Below, one piece after another: positions 11,801 to 23,800 of a stretch of 64,000 nucleotides of DNA. The position numbers and the translations under genes were made by a program. The stretch comes from Branchiostoma floridae (lineage: Eukaryota > Chordata > Leptocardii > Amphioxiformes > Branchiostomatidae), in assembly GCF_000003815.2 (NCBI RefSeq), contig NC_049991.1, positions 4,142,437-4,206,436 of the forward strand, given 5' to 3'. Under the pieces are notes generated by a model, which saw nothing but the letters and a program-made list of their open reading frames with translations, was not told the origin of the DNA and searched no databases. Positions within the stretch are counted from its first letter, which is position 1, and each line of letters starts with the position of its first letter.

Positions 11801-14800
11801 TGGGGCTGAATACACCTCCATATGTGTGAAATATGGTCCCAGGGGACATGTTTTCGAGTACGTTCCTTTCTAAGATAATTCTATGTAAAAGGGCATTTTT
11901 GAACATCTCAATTCTGGTACTTAAAGATATGACTATTTCTGTTCTTTTCCGAGCTCATATTAGACAGTACTCCACCAGCTTGTAAGTCATTTTGAAAATC
12001 AAGTCTGGACATTTTTCTTCCACGTCTTTAATTGACATCCACTGCAGATCTGTTTCCATTTTTGAGCCTCTGACAACCTAGTGTCACCGACGAAAGACAC
12101 CGGATGGCTGTCTGAAACGTCTGAACGCTTCAAAAATCAGATCCAGTTGCTTGAGTAACAGCCTTTTGGCGCAACCCTGTTTTAGTTGTTTGTACAGAAT
12201 TCAACATCTTGGTCTATACCCTTAAAAGGAGGTGCTTTTAGAACGCTAAAAACTGTCGACACCAGTCTCAGACAAACAATTACTTGTTACCCGTGTTGTA
12301 TGTACTTGGTTGACGTGCACAGCGTGCAAAGTCTGCATGTTGGGTGCCATATCCGCAAAGCGGAACTTGTCAAATGTGATGGTTGTACCATCTGTTGATG
12401 AATCGCTTATGTCGACTTCGTGAAAGCACGGTGAAGAAAAAAAAGACGAATATATTTATAACCTACGACAGCAGACATGTAGATGTTTTTGCTACATTTG
12501 AACGTTACGACTCATGATAAAAGTCTCAGTTACTACGGTTTTGACTGCGCTAGGTACATGTTTTTGATGGTACGAGGGTGAGTCACAAAGTAATCAAAGT
12601 GATACCATAACAGGCTCATTTTCAACCGAATGAATAGAATTTGGGCACAATGGTAAAGGCATATCATCAACCTATCAAAATGAGCCTGTTTCAAAATCAC
12701 TTGCATTTACTTTTTGACTCCAGCCGTATAGATAACCACATCCAAATGCAAGAGTCCAGCAGCACGTAATCTCGGAATTACGTTCAATTATCTACATGTT
12801 TACGGCAATTCCAATAGCAATGCAAAAACAGGCCAATTGGGATACATTTTTGAAGCCCGGATTCGGCGCGGGTTCGAATCCCGGGAGTCGGGATATTGTT
12901 TCTTACTGTTATTTCTTTCTGACATTAGTTTTCACACAGGGGAATTGAACCCGGCCCTTGGCGATGAGAGTGTCAAATCCTAACCACTAGACGAGATACT
13001 TTTCGTTCCCTAAATGTGACGTAGGACTAAGAGCTTCAGCTTTGACACCAACTAAGAGCCAATGGCCGTAAAATTGTAAGATATTAGCCGTAGTTTCACT
13101 GGTGTGTAAGTTGCCATGTATTTTATTCCTTTCTGACAAATTGTAAAAGGCACGAAAAACATATTCCATATACCAAATAACACTCAGTCCTTTTATCAAG
13201 ACTACATACTTTGACATTAGATACTCAATAGTGCATTCTGCCTTTGATTTTTTTTACCATTGAAATGAGACACTTACAGAAGATACGGTCTAAGAACATT
13301 TTACAAGCAATTGGCAAACTGGATCAATAGATTTTGCACCTCATCAAGAAATTAGCTTAGAATTCTTAATCACCTTCTGACCTAATGTCATTCAATTAAT
13401 AAAATCAACATGGCCTAAGAAGGGATCTGATGAATGTATAGAGACCATGTTCACATCTCTGGTTATCACGGCAGGCTTCAAACAACCGTTGAGAGCACCC
13501 AGTTTGGTTGCAGGGTTGTATCTAATTTCTGTTAAGTGAGGAGGTTTGATTTTTGCGCAATGGGTGTGGAAAGGGCGGCGGCGTAAATGCTATGCTATTG
13601 CAACAGCTGGCGCAAAATAAATGAAAATACCACACCAAACAGATTTGGCAACCATTTGTATGCGGGACTACGTCTCGCCTGTGAGTTTACTTGGATCGTT
13701 GGATATACTGATAATGGTAGTAGTTTACCTTCGGAGTACCGAAATTAACGAAATAAACAAAACATATAAACTAGAAAGGCCGACATTTGCCTGAGAGCAA
13801 ATACAGCATATTTCAGCCATCTCTCTCTCCATGCAACAATAGACTATTTCAAAATTACCCATTTGAAAAATCACTTTTACTAATGATGGTTTAACCCAAA
13901 AATGAATCTTACAAAATTCCCCCGTTCAAGAATGGACTCCAGTGCATCCTATGTGAATTTGCACAATAGACCAGTCCAGAAATACTCCCACTGAAACCTT
14001 GGCCTTTTGAATAAGAAAGCAAATCCAAAATTGAATTTAGCAAAAAAGTCCCAGTGCATGAAAAGGTATAATAGACCAGAGTAGTATAGTAGGAGTACGC
14101 TGCGATGATTATTCAGGCGGTGCAAGGTGGTGCAGGTCAGAGGTCATCGTCTGATGGCAAAATCTAGGGAATTAGGTATTTTCTTAGCTTTGGTCGGGGT
14201 GAAATAGGGGTCAAGTCGACAGTTTGACCTACCAAGGTAACTATGACAACCCCCCCCCCCCCCTAAACACATCCCCCCCCTATTTCGAGCCATGCCCATA
14301 TTTGGCCTGGTTGTAAGTCTTTACGTCGGTATACCTAACCTTTTTCTTTATGTTATCTATTTTTTTTTGTTTAACCAAGGGTCAGGCCGACATTCTGCCC
14401 CAACAAGGTAATTCTAACACCCCCACCCCCCAACACCACACCACCCCCGTCTCGTGAGACATGCCCTTACTTGCCCTGGTCGTAAGGCTATACGCCGGGA
14501 TACCTTACTTTTTTTCTTAATTTTATCTGGTTTTTCGTACAGGTTAGTGGCACGTACGAACATATACCATCTATGTGTACATACAGTGAAACATTGCTTT
14601 GGAGTAACCATACGTGTTGCTCCGGAGTAAAAATAAAACTGCTCCGGAGTAAAAAAAAAACACTGCTCCGGAGTAAATGAGTAAGTATATTTGTTATAGG
14701 TAAGCATATTTGTCATGTACGTACGAACATATACCATCTATATGTACATGCAGTGAATCATTGCTTTGGAGTAGCTATACGTGTTGCTTCGGAGTAAAAA

Positions 14801-17800
14801 AAAACTGCTCCGGAGTAAAAAAACACTGCTCCGGAGTAAATGAGTAAGTATATTTGTTATAGGTAAGCATGTTTGTCATGTACGTACGAACATATACCAT
14901 CTATATGTACATGCAGTGAATCATTGCTTTGGAGTAGTTATACGTGTTGCTCCGGAGTAAATAAACTCCTCCGGAGTAAAATAAACTGCTCCGGAGTAAA
15001 AAATACTGCTCCGAAGTATGCTCCGGAGTAAATGAGTAAGTATATTTGTTATAATAAGTTAGTATATTTGTCATGTACGTACGAACATATCTATATGTAC
15101 ATGCAGTGAAACATTGCTTTGGAGTAACTATAGTGTTGCTCCGGAGTAAAATAAACTGCTCCGGAGTAAAATAAACTGCTCCGGAGTAAAAATAAACTAC
15201 TCCGGAGTAAAATAAACTGCTCCGGAGTAAAATGAAACTGCTCCGGAGTAAAATGAAACTGCTCCGGAGCATACGAGTAAATGAGTAAGTATATTTGTTA
15301 TAGGTAAGCATATTTGTCATGTACGTACGAACATATACCGTCTATATGTACATGCAGCGAAGTATTACTTTGGAGTAGCTTCACGTGTTGCTCCGGAGTA
15401 AAAAAAAAACTGCTCCGGAGTAAGCGAGTAAGTATATTCGTGTTAAGTAACGCATACGTATTTGCCATGTACGTGCTTCTTATGTAGGCATATATCAACA
15501 CAACAACACAAAAGACAGTAGTGTACAGTGATCCTGTTTCTTAAGACTTTACTATCACTTGATGTCTTTAAAAAATATATTAAGGAATTCATAACCAACG
15601 CACATGTCGTCCTATATGTCAAACGTGGTATCACATTAGGAAATAAAACTTGTACTGCAAGCGATATGGCGAGATCACATTACTTCAGTCAAAAAATTGA
15701 CTCTTCCATGTAAAGTAGAGCAGTCCAAAAATACATCCGCTAAAATAGGACTTTGACATAATCACTGAAGTCCAAAAAATGGATTTTAAAAAAAAGCCCC
15801 CTCTATGCAAGAATGGACTCTTCCAGAACACCCATGTAAAATTGCAAATTAGACCCGTCCAAAAATAACCCTACTGAAAGACTTTGACAAACTAGAAGTC
15901 ACCAAAGTCCAAAATATGAATTTTGAAAAATCCCCCCTCCGTGCGAGAATAAACTCTTCCAGCACACATTCTGTAAAATTGCAAAATAGACCTGTCCAAA
16001 ATACATTCACTGAAAGACTTCACCAGTCCAATGATGAATTTAAAAAAAAATGAACCCCTCCGTGTAAGAATGGACTCTTCCAGATAACACCGGGCTCGCT
16101 GATTGGCTGCCACCCCCCCCCCCCCTTTAGGATATAGATTCAGGCTAAGTGATTGGTTACCTATCTATTTAGATTGAATAGACATATATGCCAGTAGGTG
16201 CAATCTGCAGCTGGGGGTCAACGACCTTAAGGTCATTGACCCCTCTGGCAATAGGAAAATGACAAAAAAATCCCCAAATATATCATTTTGACGTAGTCTA
16301 TGACAAAAATTATACATGTGTCATTTGAATAAATATCTAGTGCACCCTTTTACCAAAATTTAGGTCATTTGGTTTTAAAACCAGAGCACAAGAGCCAAAA
16401 GTGTACTTTATGGTCATAAAATGGCCAAATAATCGTAAAATTAAGCATTTTGTTGTACTGTATGCCTCAAATGTTATTGAATCCATGTGCGCATATGTCT
16501 AGGGCACTCCTATACTAAATTTCAGGTCATCCGGTTCTAAAACCAAGGTACAGGAGCCAAAAGTGTCCTTTTTTGGTAAAAAAAATGACAAAAAAAATCG
16601 CAAAAATAAGCATTTCCTTATACTGTACACCAAAACTGATATTGAATCTATATGGGGGACTTATCAAGGCACATCTGTGCCAAATTTCAGCTCATTCGGT
16701 TATAATACCAGGGTACAGGGGGCCCAAATATACAGTTTTGGTCTTAAGATGACCAAAAAACCTTAATAAAATCATTTAAGAGACAGATATGGAAAAAATG
16801 AAAAAAACGTCCGAGGGTATTGGCCCACTCTACTCTTGTGCCAAATTTCAAGTCATTCAGTCTAGGAACGACGGAGATACCGTGTTCTGAAGATTTGACA
16901 GGAGAAAGAAAGAAAGAAGAAACATTACGAATACTAGAAAGGCCGACATTTGCTTGGGAGCAAATACAGCATATTCCAATCCATCTTCATACAATAATGG
17001 ACTCTTCCAGAACATACCTATCTATGCAAAATGGACCAGTCTATGTGGCCCATTTCCTATTTATAGTGCGAAAGCTACCCTAATACCAAATTCCAGATCA
17101 GTTGGTTTTCTCATGTCACAGGAAGCAAAAATGTACATTTTTGGTCAATAACGGCAAGAAATCCCAAAATTCACAATTTTTAATTGATGTACACAATAGA
17201 TGTGAATAGAGCCCTGTGGCCGCATAACGTACGCACCTTTATACCAAATTTCAGACCCTTTGGTTTCCATACATAGGCACAGGAGCCAAAACTTAACATT
17301 TCTAGTCTAAAAATGGCAAAAAATCCCCAAATTCAACAATTTAAAGTAATATATCTCCAAATTGAAAATGAAGAACTGTGGGCACATGCCAGACACACCT
17401 TCGTGCCGAATTTCAGGCCATTAGGTTTGTATACAAGGGCATAGGAGCCAAAAATAAACATTTTTAGTCACAAATGACCGAAAACTCCAAAATAGTTCAT
17501 TTTTGAAGTGGTCAGTGAAGAAAGCGTTGATGGGATCCTGTGCCCATACGTCCAATGCACCTATGTACCAAATTTCAGGTAATTTGAATTCTATACAAGG
17601 GCATAGGAGCCAAAAATATACATTTTTAGTCAAAATTGGCCAAAAAAAACCAAAATAACTGATCTTTTTCTAATATATGAAGAGAGTGTTGATAGTTTCC
17701 TGTGCTCATATGTCCAATGCACCTCTGTGCCGAATTTCAGGTCATTAGGTAGTAATACAAGGGCATAGGAGCCAAAAATATACATTTTTAGTAAAAAATG

Positions 17801-20800
17801 GCCCAAACCCCTAACATAACTAATTTTTAAAGTGATATATGAAGAAAGAGTTGATGTTTTCCTGTGCTCATATGTCCAATGCACCTCTGTACCAAATGTC
17901 AGGTCATTAGCTTGTAATACCAGGGCACAGGGGCCCAAAATATACATATTTTGTCTAAAAATGACCAAAAACCCTAAATATCATAAATTCTAAGGCCTCT
18001 ATCAAGAAAGTGAAAAAAACGCCTGGGGGTATTTGCTATCCCTACCTATATGCCAAATTTCAGCTCATTTGGCCCAAAAAATGAAAAAGTAGAATCCATT
18101 TGAAGATTTGACAGGAGAAGAGACAAAGGAAAAGCAATATATTGCAATCCTAGTATGGATTGCAATATAACAATATATTTCACCATACCTATGGTATGGC
18201 TGAAATATAACAAGCAAGTGCTATACAGTACAGGCAATATTAATCTCACTGGTGTGTTTACTTGGATCGGTAGAAATCCTTGGTAGTGTTAGAAGTTGGA
18301 GTACCGGAATAAACAAACAAACAAACAAACAAACAAATAAGCTTACACCTTTCTAGACTAACAAATTCTATTTTACAGGTGCTAGTTGTACTTATCTCGC
18401 TTGTGTGTTTACTTCTAGGTTCGGTGGGATCCTGGTACTGGTAGCATTGTGCATACAGAGTATTGGAGTAAACAAAAGAAAACAAATAAGCTTGTACCTT
18501 TTAACCTAACAAACTCTATTTTACAGGTGATCCTGATATCGCTGGTGTGTTTGCTTGGGTCGGTGGGATCTCTTTTTTTTGATCGGTTGGGATCCTGGTA
18601 GCGCTGTACATGAGTAGTACCGGAATAAACAAACAAACAAACAAACAAACAAACAAACCATGCACCTTTTTAAACTAACAACGTCTTTTTTTCTTCTTTT
18701 TTTCAGGTAATCCTGATCTCGCTGGTGTGCTTGCTTGGTTCGGTGGGGATTCTGGTACTGGTAGTGCTGTATCTGAAGAGTACAGTAGAGATGGTCTACC
18801 TCACCTCCCAGATACAAGAACAGACGGAATGGCGCACAAAGGTACGATATTCTCTGTTATGTTTGTAATAATGGTAAAAGTGTGTAATCTTCGGAGAAAA
18901 TTCTATATAAAGGAATAATCTGTATACTTATAGCAGGGAATGGCCAAGTGACTAAGTCAGCTTTACGCGATCGCGAGATCTCTCTCTATATATGCAGATC
19001 ATATGTTCTATCCCAGGTGTTATTAAATTGTATCCTTGGGAAAGAATATAACATGACTTTCCTAACTCCACCATTTGTAAAAACGAATTCAGCGGGGCCA
19101 CACCACCCAATTTTATGGATGGCATCCTCTGGACACTCCGAAACTAATGGGCGTGGGTGAAAAAGTAAAATCGATGAAAATAAATGCTGATAAACAACAT
19201 GATTAAACATCCAGACCATTTTCCCAGGTTTAATTTGTCTTATGCTCACATCCTATAAGACTGTACGCATGTGTGAGACAATCTCCACCATTTCAAACAT
19301 CTTAATATTGCCATTTAGGAACAAGGGTGCTGCCGCCCCATGCCCCGACCATGTGTCTCTTTTGTTGGAGAGCAGATCCACTGACCAACCTTGAATTAGG
19401 ATTGACCAGGATTCAGTGCTATTTCGTAATTACATATGGCCACAGTTTTTTTAGAACCATCCATTAAATTAAATCAGTGTGGCCTAAAAGACAAAAGATT
19501 GATAGGGGTGGGTTCCACCTTTAAATATTGCGACCTGAAAAAATTGGATAACAATCCGCTGCGCTTTTTGCCTCAAAAGGGCTATGTGACTACTTTTTCC
19601 TTCACCTTGAAATACTGTTTCGTAGACCAGTACTTTAGAATTTGAAATCTTTACCATAACTTCGTTGGGACGTTTCGACATAGGTCAGTAAAAATGATTG
19701 ACGTACATGAGTATTTTAAAAGCTCAATAAGTGCGTACTTACATCTCTTGAATGTGCGTCAGACGTGGCCTAGATAGCAGTGGGTTTGTTAGCTCAAAGA
19801 AATCGACTCTAAAGCTGCGTCCTCTTCAAAGTTGTGCGAAAAGGGAACATCTGTTTTCATCCACAGTTGCCAGTCACGTAGAACACAAAATATACAGATT
19901 AGGGATTCTTTAATGAACAGACTGACATAGAAGTAGTCCGTTCACGACCTAATGCTATTTCGAATCAAACGCGAATCAGCATAGAATTATAGATAAAGCA
20001 TATTCATACAAACGTAGGAACTATCATAGAAGACTTTTCTGTTTATAGAATCTGTCTCTTTTGGTTTGTTTGTCCGTCTTTTTCCGTCTGTCTGCCAGTC
20101 TCTGTTTGTCTGTCTGTGTCTGTCAGCATGTCTGTTAATCTCTGTCTGCCTGCCTCTGTCACTGTCTATCTGTGTCTGTCTGTCTGTCTATTTCTTTCTG
20201 TCTGCATGCATGTCACTGTCAGTCTGTGTCTGTTTGTCTGTCTATCTCTGTCTGTTTGCATGCCTGTCACTGTCACTCTGTGTCTGTCTGTCTATCTCTG
20301 TCTGTCTGCATGCCTGTCACTGTCACTCTGTGTCTGTCTGCCAGCCTATCTGTCTGTATGCCTGCCTCTGTCACTATCTGTCTGTATCTGTCTAAGTGTA
20401 CCCGTCTCTTTCACTGTCTGTCTGCCTATCTTAGCTATCTGTCTGTCTGTCTGTTGATGTCTAACTGTCTGTCTTTGTCTGTGTCGATATCTCTGTCTTC
20501 CATCGCCTGTCAGTCTATGTCTCAGTCCGTCTTTCTCTGCCTGTCTGTGTCTATCAATTTCTATCTGTCTATTTCTGTCTGTCTGCCTAGTCTATGTATG
20601 TCTTTGTCACGGTTTTTATCCGTCGCTATCTGCCTACGTCTACCACAGTCTATCTCTGTCCGTCTCTGTCTGTCTGTGTCTGTATGTCTGCTTAGCCTAT
20701 GTCTGACTCTCCCTGTCTTTATCTCTATCCGCCTATTTTTGTGTGTCCGTCTCTCTATCAAACAGTATCGTAACCTAGCCTCCGTAGCATGCTCTCTACG

Positions 20801-23800
20801 GACTGTTTTGGCACTTTTGCTGGCCATTTCTTTTTGTACTGGGTCGCTGTTTGCTGGCCTCTCTCATAGCCGTCCATTTTCAAAATAGAGCCTGCTATGG
20901 AGGCTAATCGTAACCCCAAAAGATAACAACTAAGTAAAAAAAAAAGACAAGAAAAATTCACAGTAGGGTCCAGTTTGTTTATAAGGATAAAGAACATGAT
21001 GAAAATATATTTTAATTATACTAGTACATGGATTGGACATAATTCATCTTGTCTTGTGAATAACTGTTTATCTGGTTAAGCCCTGCTTTGTTTTTAATTT
21101 GTAAAGAAAGGGTCATGAAAAAGTACTGCAAATACATGTAATGTTACTTCACTCTAATCCACAGGGTAACCAATATCCATTGCTAAAAGATCTACATGTA
21201 GGAACATCAAGTCAAAAGACCGTTGTTTCAAATCGTAACATTTTCACAATATTGCAGTTACTTTCAAATCATTGCGCTGGTCAGCGACTTAATATCACAT
21301 GCACCAAGTACCTTTTTTTTTAAACAATGTTTATTTATGTATCTATTGGTTTGGCAGTTCAGCACCCTTTCCCCCGGCTTTCACGGAGAGCTAGAGGGAC
21401 GGAGAAAAATACAATAGATATATCTTACCCGCGGATAAAAGTTGAATGTTGTAAAATAAAGGCATGTTGCTTTACACCATCTATAAACAACGCTTCAGGC
21501 CTGAATGTATTTTCGCCCTTACTAATGCCCCCCTCCCCACACAGGTAATGCACGCCGTATATAGCCTGATAGAGGAGAGAGGTCTCACGGCGCTACTGAT
21601 CGTCTCCAAGCGACAGCACGGTGACCAGGACATTGGACTCGTGCTGAGCAGAGTTTTAGAAGCGTTTGAAGTCACCGACACTGATATTACAGGTGGGGTG
21701 AGCTATTTCATCGGTATCGAATCTAAACCCAAAATTTTTTTGACAAACCTAGCAAACGAATTGTTCCCGAGCAATCTTTATTTCTCTGTCTTTTAATATA
21801 CACACCTTGGGCATGTAAATTGCAGACGTCACATTGAAGTTACGTAGTAGAGGGCTCAAAACGGGAATATAGTGCCACCTAAATTCCTTGAAAAATCTAA
21901 CTTTCCTTGAAAACTTTGGTCCAATCTGGAGACTTGATAAAGAGGAACAAGTAGGGTCTCAAATTTTTCATTTTTGTCTAAATGTTTTCAGGTTAGCAGT
22001 TTAGTCGACGGATTCGAGTCGTTGGGTACTGCGAGTAAAATCAGTGGGTATGGGATCTTGGTCAAGTGTGAGGTTGCTTTCATAGAGCAAGCATTCCTCG
22101 GAGTTTGAGGAATGCTTGCTCTGGTTGAAACTCTGTTTTCTTTGATTTTTTTGTAAAGACGACCCTTGTAATGTTCTGATGAATATGAATTTTGTGAATT
22201 GAAATTTGGTTGGTACTTCTGAAGCCTTGTCTTAATGCATACTAACGTGATATTCAATGGTCAGATCGTACGATTAATAACATCTCTCAAGTGTAGGGCC
22301 GCCATTTTGGCCCACTGACCAACAGTACCAAAATCTATTTAGTGCGAATCTTCGAGCAAATTTTCTGGTGGCAAATTTATAATGCCGGGCAAGACTGGAT
22401 TTTACGGCCAGGCGACCCATCTGTGGTTGAATGATTGTGTTGGTCGGCATTTGCGTTTTTGCCACAGGCAGATTCCCTAGGAGATTAATATCAAATATAC
22501 GTTTGCAGGGCACAGGACAGTAATGTAAAAATAGGCAAGGTCAGATTGTCCTTATCTCATCCGTGAACATTTCAGTAGCCCGCTGTCTCAGGTTTTGAAA
22601 CAGTCCGATTCGAAGGATTTCAACTCTCGCGAGATATTACCAAAGCGCACGAGAACTGATGAATCTACGCATCATTTGTGTATGGAGAGACTGTACTTAG
22701 ATGGGGGACCACCAAGAAAGACTGGTCATATCAAAGACTCTAAAATTGTACATACTTCTTTCTCTGCTAAGAGGAAAAGTATTGAAGCTAAACATAATAC
22801 ACTACCAGTAGACTACCCCCTCCTGTAGTGTCCTATGTATATGGCCACAGGGCTACGAAACGGAGATGGGTGCCGGACCCGACGGGAAAAAATTATGTAT
22901 GGGTAACTTTAGCTTACTAGCTTAGCATATTAAGATTTTAGTCATTAGAAGAATATGTGTCCTTTGACCCTGTAGAAATCAGTGGATGGCCGGACAAGAC
23001 CATCGAACATAGCCCGCCGTCCAGCGCCTTCCACTCTCGCGAGAACTTCCTCCGCCAGCTCAACCTACACCGCACCAAGATCGAGACGGGCGGCACGTGT
23101 GACGAGATGATGACCTTCTACACCCAGGCCATCTCTCGTCTCATCCTCTGGGTAGAGAAAAGCGTCAGGTCGGAGGATCGTAACAACGTCTGGCAGGTGG
23201 GTAGCTTTTTACATTCCAGGTCATGGGGTCAATGGAAGATGCTACTAATTCGCGGGGTATCAATAATCATTTTTGGACTGTCTGTGTTTTATTTTAGATA
23301 CCAACTCCATATCATGTTTTAACTGTTCGTACTATCGCCAGGTACGGATGGAGCATGTTCAAACCAAAACTTGGACACAAATTGGCAAATTGGACAAACT
23401 TGCAATCGGCTATATGTATCAAATAAAAAAAAAATGAAGAAATGAAATAGATTGGATATGCAACTTTGCTCCAACAAAGCTTCTCTACAGGACTAAATGT
23501 TTCTGTCAAATATTTACATGTATGGATATTTGTCGATAATTGAAGTTCATTATATGTCAGTCCTTTAGGTATAAAATGTACATGTATTTTAAGGTGGTGC
23601 ATGTGGATAAACTGGGCGCTTTTGACTGTGCAGTTTTGTACATGTGCTAATGAAAAACGCTACTTCACCTTTATCTGCGGGGTAACCTTTATCTGTCGTA
23701 TTTACAAACAGGGCATTTAGGCAAATAATCAGGACCGACGGTGGCTTCAAATCGAGATATTTTCAAAATATTGCAGTTTGAAGCCACCATCCGTTGACTT

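Noticed and set aside
12939-13007. Functional tRNA-Glu gene
   Set aside because: Anticodon stem mismatches and unpaired acceptor arms mean a pseudogene or SINE head.
14901-15320. 139-codon - strand frame rich in LLRSS and FTPEQ
   Set aside because: Produced by the CTCCGGAGTAAA satellite; length is due to the unit, not selection.
20172-20888. 238-codon + strand frame, the longest in the window
   Set aside because: It is a CTGT/TGTC microsatellite translated as Cys, Leu, Ser and Val in all frames; no start context, splice sites or domain.
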